Source of the DNA: Hyphomicrobiales bacterium
GTDB taxonomy: Bacteria > Pseudomonadota > Alphaproteobacteria > Rhizobiales > Phreatobacteraceae
Assembly (NCBI GenBank): GCA_017304475.1
Contig: JAFKKV010000011.1
Coordinates: 494,357-558,356 of the forward strand
Length of the DNA stretch: 64,000 nt
Reading direction: 5' to 3'
In this document: piece after piece, positions 43,664-51,671 of the stretch
Layout: every line of letters begins with the position of its first letter
Numbering within the stretch: the first letter of the stretch is position 1
Translations under genes and position numbers: made by a program
The notes under the pieces: generated by a model
The model's input: only the letters and a program-made list of their open reading frames with translations
The model's database searches: none
What the model was told of the DNA's origin: nothing

Positions 43664-44569
43664 ATGCGCATCGGCATCGATCTCGGCGGTACCAAGATCG
43701 AGATCCTGGCCCTCGATGACGGGGGCCGGGAACTCGTGCGCCGCCGCGTGGCGACGCCCCAGGGCGACTATGGCGCGACGCTGCGCGCCATCGCCGATCT
43801 GGTGGGCGGCGTCGAGGCCGAACTCGGCGCGACCGGCACGGTGGGCGTCGGCATTCCCGGCGCCGTCTCGCCGGCGACCGGCCTGGTCAAGAACGCCAAT
43901 TCGGTCGTGCTGATCGGCCAGGCGCTCGACAAGGACTTGGGCGTGCTGCTCGGCCGCGAGGTGCGGATCGAGAACGACGCCAATTGCTTCGCGCTGTCCG
44001 AGGCGGTCGACGGCGCCGGCCGCGACGCCCATGCGGTGTTCGGCGTCATTCTCGGCACCGGCGTCGGCGCCGGCATCGCGATCGGCCGCCGCATCTTGCG
44101 CGGCCGCCATCTGATCGCCGGCGAATGGGGCCACAACCCCTTGCCCTGGCCCTCGGTCGAGGAGGTGGTGAACGCGCCCGGCTGCTATTGCGGCAAGCGC
44201 GGCTGCATCGAGACCTGGCTCTCCGGCCCCGGGTTCGCCGCCGATTTCGGCCGCGCCTCCGGGCAAAGGCTGTCGGCGCCGGAGATCGTGGCGGCGGCGG
44301 ACCGGGGCGAGGCGGCCGCGACCGAGGCCTATCGGCGTTACGTCGACCGGCTCGGGCGGGCGCTGGCCCATGTGATCAATATTCTCGATCCGGACATCAT
44401 CCTGCTCGGCGGCGGCATGGGAAATGTCGACCGGCTTTATGCCGATCTCGGCCAGGCCATGCGCGCCCATGTCTTCTCCGATGTGGTGACCACGCCGGTC
44501 GCCAGGCCGCTCCACGGCGATTCCTCCGGCGTGCGCGGCGCCGCCTGGCTCTGGCCGCCGGCATCCTGA
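43664..44569 (+). CDS. ROK family sugar kinase (fructokinase / N-acetylhexosamine kinase type)
   Basis: A 301-residue ROK kinase. The ATP-site MRIGIDLGGTKIEILALDD, a sugar-site GEWGHNPLPWP and the zinc motif CYCGKRGCIETWLSGPG identify the family; HVINILDPDIILLGGGMGN is the second nucleotide loop. Phosphorylates a sugar such as fructose, mannose or N-acetylglucosamine; cannot tell which. Ten bases after leuA, so possibly read through from it. A GC-rich palindrome follows (about 44579-44596) without a T-run. Confidence 0.87.
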   Translation: MRIGIDLGGTKIEILALDDGGRELVRRRVATPQGDYGATLRAIADLVGGVEAELGATGTVGVGIPGAVSPATGLVKNANSVVLIGQALDKDLGVLLGREVRIENDANCFALSEAVDGAGRDAHAVFGVILGTGVGAGIAIGRRILRGRHLIAGEWGHNPLPWPSVEEVVNAPGCYCGKRGCIETWLSGPGFAADFGRASGQRLSAPEIVAAADRGEAAATEAYRRYVDRLGRALAHVINILDPDIILLGGGMGNVDRLYADLGQAMRAHVFSDVVTTPVARPLHGDSSGVRGAAWLWPPAS

Positions 44570-44723
44570 GGCTCGCCCGGCCCCGCCGGCGGGGCCAGCG
44601 ATTCACCTTGTCCCGCTCCATCCACACCTCTTGTGAAAATTCCTGCGCGGGTGTTCTGGACATGCGTATTCGTCTCTGCTAGTCACCGCGCTCCCGCAAC
44701 GGTCGTGGCCGCGGCGGGCGGAT

Positions 44724-44799
<76 letters not shown>

Positions 44800-44949
44800 A
44801 ATTTCTCAAGGGCTTAGCGGATAGGCGATATCGCCATCACCGGCGCCCGCTTCCGTTGCTGTCCACATGCTGTCCACCGAATTCGGATGCGGGAGGACAA
44901 GCCGGGATATCTCTCAGAGTCACATTCGGCCTTTCTGCGGCCCCGCTAT

Positions 44950-45444
44950 TCAGGCCTTGGCTTTTCGGCCCTTCGCGGCGGGCTTGGCGGGTGCCACCGC
45001 CTTCGGTGCCTTCGCGACGGTAGCGGTCGCCTTCCTGCGCTGCTGACCTAAGCCCGAGGATTTCGCCAAGGCAGAGCGCGCCGCGGCATAATTCGGCGCG
45101 ACCATCGGGTAGTCGGCCGGCAGGCCCCATTTTGTCCGGTATTGATCCGGGCTGAGGCCATGGGCGGTGCGCAGATGGCGCTTCAGCGATTTGAACCTCT
45201 TGCCGTCTTCCAGGCAGACGATGAAATCCGATGTGATCGACTTCTTAATAGATATCGCCGGCACCAATTCGACCGGCGCGGCCGCTTGGGTCGGCAGCGC
45301 CAGCGCCTTCAAGGTCGCGTCGACGCTGCTGATCAGGTCGGCGAGCGCATCGAGGCCGACCTTGTTGCTGCCGACATAGGCTGACACGATTTGCGCCGTG
45401 AGCTCGACGCGTTCGTCAGTGTTCAGCTGTATCTGGTCGCTCAT
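44950..45444 (-). CDS. MucR/Ros family transcriptional regulator
   Basis: A 164-residue regulator of the MucR/Ros family. The DNA-binding block FIVCLEDGKRFKSLKRHLRT then AHGLSPDQYRTKWGLPADYP (about 74-113) is the family core. The zinc-finger region has C77, H90 and H95 but Asp80 in place of the usual second cysteine, as in some rhizobial Mucr/Ml homologues reported to fold without zinc. The C-terminal tail is lysine/alanine-rich. These proteins bind AT-rich DNA and often silence horizontally acquired genes. Upstream sequence is AT-rich. Confidence 0.9.
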   Translation of the reverse strand: MSDQIQLNTDERVELTAQIVSAYVGSNKVGLDALADLISSVDATLKALALPTQAAAPVELVPAISIKKSITSDFIVCLEDGKRFKSLKRHLRTAHGLSPDQYRTKWGLPADYPMVAPNYAAARSALAKSSGLGQQRRKATATVAKAPKAVAPAKPAAKGRKAKA

Positions 45445-45839
45445 TATTCGCCCCTGTCAGAACATTATCTCACGCTTATGCATTGTGGTTCCGTATTCGG
45501 CAAATGTCTGATTGAGACTTCGTAAATTATGCGCCGAGCAGGCGACGAATTTAGCAGGTGTCGGAGGCAGATACGATCCATTTTGGCGGCATGCCTCTAC
45601 GGTACGTATCTTTGCCAAAAACATGCCTAAAATATTGATTTTATGGTATAATTTGACATTTCCTGCTCGTCGTGCTATGCTTGAAATGAGCTAGGTTTTG
45701 CGCCCTTAGTTGAGCGCGGGCGACGAGCTGCGACCTAGTTCTCCCCCTGACGCGTGATCCTCTTGCCCAACGCCATTGGCCTCTGCCTTCGGCGGCCGAA
45801 GACGCGCGTCGATTTCTTCTCTCAACGTTGGAGCCTCTC
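45445..45839. other. AT-rich intergenic region between MucR and recombinase genes
   Basis: 395 bases between divergent genes, clearly more AT-rich than the flanking core (for example 45600-45700). It contains a near-consensus sigma-70 promoter for the recombinase (listed separately) and a TATAAT at 45647-45652 in the same stretch. It is a plausible MucR-family binding target. No gene. Confidence 0.6.
45653..45681 (+). promoter_or_regulatory. Sigma-70-type promoter for the recombinase gene
   Basis: TTGACA (45653-45658), 17-base spacer, TATGCT (45676-45681). It would give a 5' leader of about 150 bases before the recombinase start at 45840. The same TATGCT hexamer appears in candidate promoters at 48216 and 49098. 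Confidence 0.65.
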
Positions 45840-46430
45840 ATGCTTGGACGCCAAGCCAAGACGCTCTCGCCTGCCGCGCTGGCGCGCGTGCTGACGAGAG
45901 TGCGTACTCACACATTCCCGGTCCGCGATCGCGTGATGGTCCTGCTGTCGGTCCGCTCAGGTCTGCGCGCGGGAGAGATTGCCGGCCTCACCTGGGGCAT
46001 GGTTCTCGACGCTCGCGGCGGCGTCGGCCAGGGTATCTCGGTGCGATCCTCGATAGCCAAGAAAGGCTCCGGCCGTAGGGTTCCGCTCCACCCGGATCTC
46101 CGGCGCGCGCTGATCGCCCTGAAGCGGCAAGCGCTGACCTGGGACCTTGAGCCGGATCGACCGGTGATCGTCTCCGCAAGGGGGCAGGCCATGAAGCCGA
46201 ACTCGATCGTCAACTGGTTCGTCACCCTCTACCAGTCGCTCGATCTGCAGGGATGTTCATCACATTCGGGCCGACGCACCTTCATCACCAATGCGGCACG
46301 ACAGGCTCATCGCGCCGGCGCCAGCCTGCGGGACGTTCAACTCCTCGCCGGACATCGGTCGATCGAGACGACGCAGGGCTATATCGACGGCGACAGCGAC
46401 GCCCAGCGCAAGCTCGTCGGTCTGATCTGA
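45840..46430 (+). CDS. Short tyrosine recombinase/integrase
   Basis: A 196-residue tyrosine recombinase catalytic domain. R43 in GLRAGEIAGL, K74/K75, H142 and R145 in SHSGRRTF, H172 in LLAGHRSIETTQ and nucleophile Y181 in GYIDGD are all present. The usual N-terminal core-binding (SAM-like) domain is largely missing, with only about 35 residues before the catalytic domain. ATG 45840 has GGAG six bases upstream. About 1 kb from tRNA-Lys; could be the island's integrase or a chromosomal relative. Confidence 0.85.
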   Translation: MLGRQAKTLSPAALARVLTRVRTHTFPVRDRVMVLLSVRSGLRAGEIAGLTWGMVLDARGGVGQGISVRSSIAKKGSGRRVPLHPDLRRALIALKRQALTWDLEPDRPVIVSARGQAMKPNSIVNWFVTLYQSLDLQGCSSHSGRRTFITNAARQAHRAGASLRDVQLLAGHRSIETTQGYIDGDSDAQRKLVGLI

Positions 46431-46504
46431 CAACGAACATCCGGCGGCGGCGCTCCTGTCGCGCGCTCGGCAATCGCATCCCCGACAACCCACCTGGAGA
46501 AAAC

Positions 46505-47572
46505 ATGATCGACGATCATGATCGAGAACCTGTGCCTGATGCGCAGGACCACAGCGAAGGTGCAGAGAGACAAGCATCAATTCGTGCCGTTAGCGTTTGC
46601 ATTCTGGGCTATCACCGCAAGCCCACGCCAGACGTCGGCCTACGCGGCGCGCTTCTGAGGAGCATCGTCAAGGCAATCAATGCTCGGGACGATTGGGCCT
46701 CCGTCGAGGTGGTGTTGTTGCCCGGTGGTTTCTTCCGCATAGCCAACCCAATCGGCCACCTGAGTGACCATGACCGGCGAACCCGGCTTTCGGCTCATCG
46801 GGCGGCTGAGCACTGCGCACTGAGCTCTCATCTGCTCGATCATGCGCATCCAGGTGCCGTCCTCGTCGTCGGTATCGATATCAAGCCTGCAAGCCGGCGC
46901 ATCGGAGGAGATCAACTTGTCGCGGCTTGGCGGGATGGCGAACTCGTGACTTTGGCGCGCAAGACTTTCCCCGCCGATGGCGACACCAATGGATCGGGCC
47001 CGGTCTATCCGGTCTACAAGAAGGACTTCGCCACCAAGCGGCGGTTCGTGACGCTTGCAAGCGGAGCCAGGTGCTTACTGCTCGGCTGCTATGACGCTTT
47101 CGGAGGCCGGGCCCCGGCAGGCGAGCGGCATGTGGACTTGGCCGCCATCCGATTGATTCGCGACGGTGACGGCAAGTTTGTTCGGCCAACGCATGCCATT
47201 CGCCGTGAATGGGTCTCGCGCTGGACCAACCTCCTGAGGCGCCATCCACCGGATCTTGGTCTTGTTGCGATCCATGGCTTCGTCCGCCCCGGAATGGATG
47301 GCTACTGGCAGCGCCATGGCATCGCCGGCGCCTCGGCCGCCCTTGTCGGTATCCCCATTATCGGAGCCGCGCATTTCAATAAGGCCCTGCCTCGGTCGGT
47401 CAATCGCAGCGTCCTGGCGGCGAAGGATGTCCCATTGAGCCACCTCGAGCTCGGTCCGCGTCGGCCCCTGCATGCCCTCATTCCTGATGACGGCTTCACC
47501 CTAACGGGTGAGGACGGCAGTCCCGTCGCCCTGATCCGTCGCTTCAATCTTGCTCTTGGGCAGAAATCGTAA
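46505..47572 (+). CDS. Nitrilase/carbon-nitrogen hydrolase-like protein, divergent
   Basis: 355 residues. The run of strands (VCILGYHRKP; VEVVLLPGGFFR near 68-78; VLVVGIDI near 119; RCLLLGCYDAFGG near 189-201) resembles the nitrilase fold. There the triad is Glu-Lys-Cys, and the first motif normally reads LPE; here LPG (74-75) lacks the glutamate. C195 and lysines at 172-173 are in matching positions. So activity may be lost or changed, or the resemblance may be misleading. ATG 46505 has GGAGA four bases upstream. Same strand as the recombinase and DUF3768 genes. Confidence 0.45.
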   Translation: MIDDHDREPVPDAQDHSEGAERQASIRAVSVCILGYHRKPTPDVGLRGALLRSIVKAINARDDWASVEVVLLPGGFFRIANPIGHLSDHDRRTRLSAHRAAEHCALSSHLLDHAHPGAVLVVGIDIKPASRRIGGDQLVAAWRDGELVTLARKTFPADGDTNGSGPVYPVYKKDFATKRRFVTLASGARCLLLGCYDAFGGRAPAGERHVDLAAIRLIRDGDGKFVRPTHAIRREWVSRWTNLLRRHPPDLGLVAIHGFVRPGMDGYWQRHGIAGASAALVGIPIIGAAHFNKALPRSVNRSVLAAKDVPLSHLELGPRRPLHALIPDDGFTLTGEDGSPVALIRRFNLALGQKS

Positions 47573-47583
47573 AGGAACATATC

Positions 47584-47976
47584 ATGAACAAAAAGCGCAA
47601 AAATACAGCCTCCGATATCGAAGCGTGCAACCCGGTCACCCTTGCCGAGGCTGCGCGTGCAACCGTCATCGCATGTCTGAATGACACGTTCAGGACGACC
47701 TTCACGGGTGGCCAAGTCATGCTGACGCAAGGCATTTTGGCTCTCGGTGGTGAGGCTCAACGCCAGGTCTTGGAGAAGGTCAGGGCTTTTGAAGCTTTTT
47801 GCACTGACAACGATCCCTATGGCGAACACGACTTCGGCTCGTTCGAGCATGGGAATGAGCGTATCGGCTGGAAGATCGACTACTACGATCCGTCCCTGAC
47901 CTATGGTTCCGACAATCCCGCCGACCCGACGGTCACGCGCCGGGTCCTCACCATCATGCTGATGAGCGAATGGTGA
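47584..47976 (+). CDS. DUF3768 domain protein
   Basis: A 130-residue protein with the DUF3768 core: LNDTFRTTFTGGQVMLTQGI, then FCTDNDPYGEHDFGSFEHGN, WKIDYYDPSLTYGSDNPADP and RVLTIMLMSEW at the end. Function is unknown; the family is common on alphaproteobacterial plasmids and islands. Starts 11 bases after the nitrilase-like gene, so they likely form an operon. Confidence 0.87.
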   Translation: MNKKRKNTASDIEACNPVTLAEAARATVIACLNDTFRTTFTGGQVMLTQGILALGGEAQRQVLEKVRAFEAFCTDNDPYGEHDFGSFEHGNERIGWKIDYYDPSLTYGSDNPADPTVTRRVLTIMLMSEW

Positions 47977-48210
47977 GGCGGTGATGAGATGCAGCCCAAG
48001 CCCCCTCGGTCATCTCCCACGTCGCCATGCATGGTGCGCCAGCGAAAACCGGCGCCCCCCATTGCCACGAAGCTTCTTTGGCCGGCCCGTTCTGCGGAGA
48101 GACGGCGGCCACGACAACCCTACGATCGACTTCAGCGAGCGACGAGCGGGTGTGTCTGCGTCCCTTGCCTTCCGTTGCGTCTGCCACGCGTTGACGTCAT
48201 TCGGAATGAT

Positions 48211-48229
48211 GTGTTTATGCTACAGAAAG
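48211..48229 (+). promoter_or_regulatory. Candidate promoter/operator motif (GTTTATGCTACA), copy A
   Basis: GTGTTTATGCTACAGAAAG, about 40 bases before the superinfection-immunity-like gene. TATGCT could serve as a -10 box with TTGACG at 48191-48196 (19-base spacer, longer than ideal). The same 12-mer recurs at 49095-49106 beside an XRE regulator gene. Confidence 0.4.
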
Positions 48230-48269
48230 TCGCGCTGCCGGCTGCCGCAGCGGCCTTCGGCAGGAGAAT

Positions 48270-48722
48270 ATGGGGTGGTGTGCGGTGGATATCCTGATCT
48301 TCCTGCTTTGCCTGCTCGTCATCTACCTGGTGCCGACCTTCATCGCCTTTGCTCGTGGCCACGACTATCGCTGGGTGATCCTCGCTCTCAACATCCTCGG
48401 TGGCTGGACAATCGTCATGTGGGGCGTGGCGCTTGTCTGGTCGGTATTCCCGCGAGGCAGAATGCTTGTCGATCCCTTGGTCGGCTCAGCGACAGGCTTC
48501 CGGGATCGCAATGTTGGCGATCTCATCGGCGAGGCCGAGTTCGGCCGCCGGAGGGGCTATGGCGCCCTCCAGGAGCCCCAGGCACCCATCTCTCCGCCCC
48601 ACAGCTCGACCGTCGACATGCTCGAACGGCTGCAGCGCCTGCGCGACAGCGGCGCCATTACCCGTGACGAATTCGAAGCCCAGAAACATGAGGTTCTCCG
48701 GGCACCTAAAATCAGGCTTTGA
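48270..48722 (+). CDS. Superinfection-immunity-like membrane protein with SHOCT domain
   Basis: 150 residues. Two membrane helices: VDILIFLLCLLVIYLVPTFI and YRWVILALNILGGWTIVMWG, with the family pattern of T4 Imm-like superinfection immunity proteins (small, two helices, short loop with ARGHDYRW). The C-terminus MLERLQRLRDSGAITRDEFE AQK is a SHOCT oligomerisation motif. In T4, Imm blocks entry of related phage DNA; a similar role here is inference. Start at ATG 48270; other in-frame starts are possible. Confidence 0.7.
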   Translation: MGWCAVDILIFLLCLLVIYLVPTFIAFARGHDYRWVILALNILGGWTIVMWGVALVWSVFPRGRMLVDPLVGSATGFRDRNVGDLIGEAEFGRRRGYGALQEPQAPISPPHSSTVDMLERLQRLRDSGAITRDEFEAQKHEVLRAPKIRL

Positions 48723-48826
48723 AGGAGCACAGCACGAGCCGGGCGCCGGCGAGCAGTCGGGACATCAAGAGGCTGCGTCTATCGCCACGAAGGATCTCGT
48801 GGGCGATCGCGCCCCGCCAGGCGAGT

Positions 48827-49054
48827 TCATTCGGACTTCAACAGGTCGGACGCTTCGACGCCCAACGCCCTGGCGATCCAATGCAGGTTGTCCACCGACA
48901 CGGCGTGCAGTCCCCGCTCGATCTTTGAGATGTTGGTGCGGTGGATCTCTGCCCTATCGGCAAGCTCCTCCTGGCTGAGTTGCCGCTCGGCACGTAGCCT
49001 GCGGACATTCCTCGCCACCACCTCGCGGACAGGACTTGATCGATCGCGCTTCAC
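48827..49054 (-). CDS. Small XRE-type helix-turn-helix regulator
   Basis: A 75-residue single-domain Cro/CI-like protein: NVRRLRAERQLSQEELADRA, then EIHRTNISKIERGLHAVSVD and LHWIARALGVEASDLLK. No other domain. Divergent from the exported-protein gene at 49121, so it may control itself and that gene through the 49078-49109 motifs. Confidence 0.87.
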   Translation of the reverse strand: MKRDRSSPVREVVARNVRRLRAERQLSQEELADRAEIHRTNISKIERGLHAVSVDNLHWIARALGVEASDLLKSE

Positions 49055-49077
49055 GGGCGCGACGACACAGTCTTGGT

Positions 49078-49109
49078 GTGTTTATGACTACAGCGTTTAT
49101 GCTACAAAA
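49078..49109. promoter_or_regulatory. Direct-repeat candidate operator/promoter between XRE and exported-protein genes
   Basis: Two imperfect repeats, GTTTATGACTACAG (from 49080) and GTTTATGCTACAAA (from 49095). The second matches the 12-mer at 48213-48224. TATGCT at 49098 could be a -10 box with TTGGTG about 18 bases upstream. Location between a divergent regulator and its neighbour is typical of an autoregulatory operator. Confidence 0.45.
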
Positions 49110-49120
49110 CGGAGATCAAG

Positions 49121-49672
49121 ATGAGTGCATCGAGAAGCTCTTGCCCTACATGCGTCGCTCGCCGACCAGCGCGCAGCAAACCTATCCTGCCCCTGCTCGG
49201 CGTCGTCTTCATGCTGGCATCCGGCACATTTCCGGCTTGGGCCCAGACGCGCGCCATTCCACGCGATATCGCCAATTGCGAGATCAAGATCGGGGACGGG
49301 AAATGGCCTTGCAGCGGGTTTTCGTGGGACTGGAGCGACGATCATCGCAGGGTGACTTTTACCGCGGGCAGGGACGGCAGTATTTTCACCATCCACCTGC
49401 ACATGGTGTCGGCCAGCACGACCGCAAATGACGTCGTCATGTTTGCCCTTGGCCGGATCGAGACATCGATCAGCGGGCTGAGAGGGGAATATCGGGCCGA
49501 CGGCGGGTGCGCCATTCGCCTGAATCGCTCCGACAGGTTTCTCTCGGCCGATTGCGGCGGGCGCTATCATCCGAACGCGGACAGTGCCGAGACCACATCC
49601 ACGCTCTTTTCGTTGAGCGTGCGCTCACCCACCAATGCCGGAACCGTCATCGATCGGCGCGATCTGCGATAG
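49121..49672 (+). CDS. Exported protein of unknown function
   Basis: 183 residues. A hydrophobic export signal KPILPLLGVVFMLASGTFPA ends at AWA; the start at ATG 49121 gives a long cysteine/arginine-containing N-region, and a later start would also do. Four cysteines in the mature part (IANCEIKIG, WPCSGFSW, GGCAIRLN, SADCGGRY) may pair. No family recognised. Next gene follows 84 bases later on the same strand. Confidence 0.65.
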   Translation: MSASRSSCPTCVARRPARSKPILPLLGVVFMLASGTFPAWAQTRAIPRDIANCEIKIGDGKWPCSGFSWDWSDDHRRVTFTAGRDGSIFTIHLHMVSASTTANDVVMFALGRIETSISGLRGEYRADGGCAIRLNRSDRFLSADCGGRYHPNADSAETTSTLFSLSVRSPTNAGTVIDRRDLR

Positions 49673-49756
49673 CGCAGCGCTGCGTCCTCGTCGTGCCGGC
49701 GCGACGGCCACCCCTGCCATCACCAAACCATTCTATTCAAGCCAAGGACATGTCCA

Positions 49757-50137
49757 ATGGCCACCGAAGTCGCATTCGTAAATCCCGCAACCGGCCAGCT
49801 CCGGAACGTCAAGATCGGCTGGTCCTGGACTCTCTTCCTGTTCTCCACATTGTTCGGGATCCCGCTATTCATGCGCGGCCTGAACGGCCTCGCGACAGCA
49901 TTCCTGATCTATGCAGGCGCATTCATGCTCGTCTCGGTTCTCGGTGATGACCATGAGCCGTGGCGCGCGATCGGCTTCATCATGGCGCTCTTCAACCTGA
50001 TGATCTCGATCTATCTCGGCCTGAGCGGCAACGAGATGACGGCGCGGCACTACATCAAGAACGGCTGGCAGATCGCGTTCCCCGACACACCCGCCGCGGC
50101 GAAGGCCCGGGAAGAATGGGCGCTGTCCCCGAACTGA
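49757..50137 (+). CDS. Small membrane protein, DUF2628-like
   Basis: 126 residues with three to four membrane helices: WSWTLFLFSTLFGIPLFMRG, NGLATAFLIYAGAFMLVSVL and AIGFIMALFNLMISIYLGLS. The N-terminus VAFVNPATGQLRNVKIGWSW and the C-terminal ARHYIKNGWQIAFPD fit DUF2628-type proteins (NP.tG..k.vk.GWSWT; h...GW). Function unknown. Possibly in one unit with the exported protein upstream. Confidence 0.6.
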   Translation: MATEVAFVNPATGQLRNVKIGWSWTLFLFSTLFGIPLFMRGLNGLATAFLIYAGAFMLVSVLGDDHEPWRAIGFIMALFNLMISIYLGLSGNEMTARHYIKNGWQIAFPDTPAAAKAREEWALSPN

Positions 50138-50254
50138 ATACGTTCTGTCGGGAGAAGCTCGATCAAGGCGATGATAGCCTGTGACCGTCAAAGCCGTTCG
50201 ATGCGGCAGGAAACGGCCCGGTTGCCGGAAAGAGATGTTCGTCGGAAAAAAGAA

Positions 50255-50277
50255 GGCCCGCTGTTGAGCAGCGGGCC
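50255..50277 (-). terminator. Intrinsic terminator of the arginine-tail protein gene
   Basis: Nine-base arms GGCCCGCTG and CAGCGGGCC with a five-base loop; on the minus strand followed by TTCTTTTTTCC. Lies nine bases past the stop at 50286. Confidence 0.85.
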
Positions 50278-50285
50278 CAGCTTTG

Positions 50286-50573
50286 TCAGGTCGCGGAGCG
50301 CGTTCTGCGTCGGGACCGACGCGAGGCGCGCCGCCGCCGCCGGGGCGCAATGGTGGAACCCGCGTTGGAGCCGGCCATGCCGGGCTGGGTGGCGCCGCTC
50401 GGCGTCATGCCGCCATCGCCGAGGCCAGGAGACCGGGGGCTCGGTGGCGGGGTGCCTTGAGTGCCTCCCTGCATCTCGATCAGTTCCGAGGCCTCCGCCG
50501 CTCCGATTTGCGACAAGGCCACCAGGGCTGAGCCGCCGAAAATCACCCCAAGCACTCTGCGCCGATCCATCAT
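50286..50573 (-). CDS. Small exported protein with arginine-rich tail
   Basis: 95 residues. Signal MMDRRRVLGVIFGGSALVAL ends near AEA. A Gly/Pro-rich spacer (GGTQGTPPPSPRSPGLGDGG) leads to a C-terminus with a run of basic residues, APRRRRRASRRSRRRTRSAT. ATG 50573 has GGAGG five bases upstream. Unknown function; the tail could bind anionic polymers such as lipopolysaccharide or nucleic acid. Has its own terminator. Confidence 0.7.
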   Translation of the reverse strand: MMDRRRVLGVIFGGSALVALSQIGAAEASELIEMQGGTQGTPPPSPRSPGLGDGGMTPSGATQPGMAGSNAGSTIAPRRRRRASRRSRRRTRSAT

Positions 50574-50765
50574 GTTCGCCTCCAGATCTTGAGCCGGCAA
50601 TATTCCGGCAGGACTTGAACCACTGAGACGACAATTGGTTCCTGAACACGAGGGCGGGCGGCCTGCCCGGAAGGCAGATTCAGCGCCCGTCGCCAAGCAG
50701 AGGCACGAAAAGCGATCACTAAGGCGGAGCAATACAAATCAAAATATCGCCGGCCGCGGCGCTTC

Positions 50766-51134
50766 CTAATGCGGAGGAGCCTCCGGCATCTCAATTTGTC
50801 TACCGGCGTGCATGACTTCCTTCGCCGCAATGATCGCTGCCGCCTTGGCGGCATCAACGTCGTGTTGGCTGAGCTCGAACTCGGTCAAAATGGCCAATGC
50901 AATTGCCGAACGTGCGGCCGAGTCCTCTGGCGCTATCAGATGGTTGGCGCAGACCGTCAGATGGACAAGCTGCATGGTTGCGATCTCGACGCTCGTGAAG
51001 TTGCCGCGATTGGAAAATTCCGGAATGACAGTCATCGGAAATGCCTCGCGATCGACCATCGGCAAGGCGCCGCCCCAGAGCGACACTCTTTCAAACGAGT
51101 GACCAACGCCGTGAGGTCTCAGCAGTTCCGCCAT
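50766..51134 (-). CDS. Hypothetical protein
   Basis: 122 residues, no family recognised. Begins MAELLRPHGVGHSFERVSLW and continues GGALPMVDREAFPMTVIPEF; a helical, alanine-rich C-terminal half (SAARSAIALAILTEFELSQH). ATG 51134 has AGGGA upstream; an in-frame ATG at 51224 would add 30 residues. No signal peptide. Same strand as the other small genes between 50.3 and 52.1 kb. Confidence 0.55.
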   Translation of the reverse strand: MAELLRPHGVGHSFERVSLWGGALPMVDREAFPMTVIPEFSNRGNFTSVEIATMQLVHLTVCANHLIAPEDSAARSAIALAILTEFELSQHDVDAAKAAAIIAAKEVMHAGRQIEMPEAPPH

Positions 51135-51406
51135 GCCTAGTCCCTGATCGAAAACCTGGCCGTCGCGACCAATAGTCTCTCGGACGGAGCTGGCGTGCCT
51201 TTCCTGCTTGCGGAAGCGCTTCACCTAGGTCTGCTGGCGCCCACGGCGACCTTGCCAAGGAGGGGCAACTCTGGAGCCCTCCCGGGCCCTCGGCGAAGTC
51301 ATGACTTGCGGCTGGAGCCGCCCTCGCCCTTGGGCCGCTATCGGGCGCTTTTGAGTTGGCCCCGAAATTGGCATCGGCTCGACCTCCGAACCGATGCCAT
51401 CATCAA

Positions 51407-51595
51407 TCACCCCTGAGCCGTGGCACGCAATATGAGATCACGCGCCAAGAGAAGCTCGGCTGACCTCTCAGGGTGCAGAATGCTCCGGCAAAACATCGAC
51501 AGCTCAGAGCCACTCGCGCAATGGACCTCCTGGATCGCGACGCATTCGCCTGTGGCCTTCACCGTCGCCAGATCGCCAACATCGAATTGTTTCAT
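51407..51595 (-). CDS. Small hypothetical protein
   Basis: 62 residues starting MKQFDVGDLATVKATGECVA. The start at 51595 has GAGGA six bases upstream; an ATG two codons earlier has none with proper spacing. The V-G-D-L-A-T-V-K-A-T-G pattern suggests a small SH3-like beta barrel, which is inference. Two cysteines. Downstream of the gene at 51672-52076 and on the same strand. Confidence 0.5.
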   Translation of the reverse strand: MKQFDVGDLATVKATGECVAIQEVHCASGSELSMFCRSILHPERSAELLLARDLILRATAQG

Positions 51596-51671
51596 ATTCA
51601 TCCTCACGATTGTCCTGTTCGGCAGCCGCCCGCAGCGCACATGCCCGCGAGCGCGGCAAAGGCCAGGCGGT

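Noticed and set aside
44579..44596. GC-rich palindrome after the ROK kinase as a terminator
   Set aside because: Stem is possible but there is no T-run; not strong enough to annotate.
47981..48667. Plus-strand frame of 228 codons overlapping the superinfection-immunity-like gene
   Set aside because: Low-complexity Arg/Cys/Pro-rich product; the overlapping frame at 48270 has clear membrane helices and a SHOCT motif.
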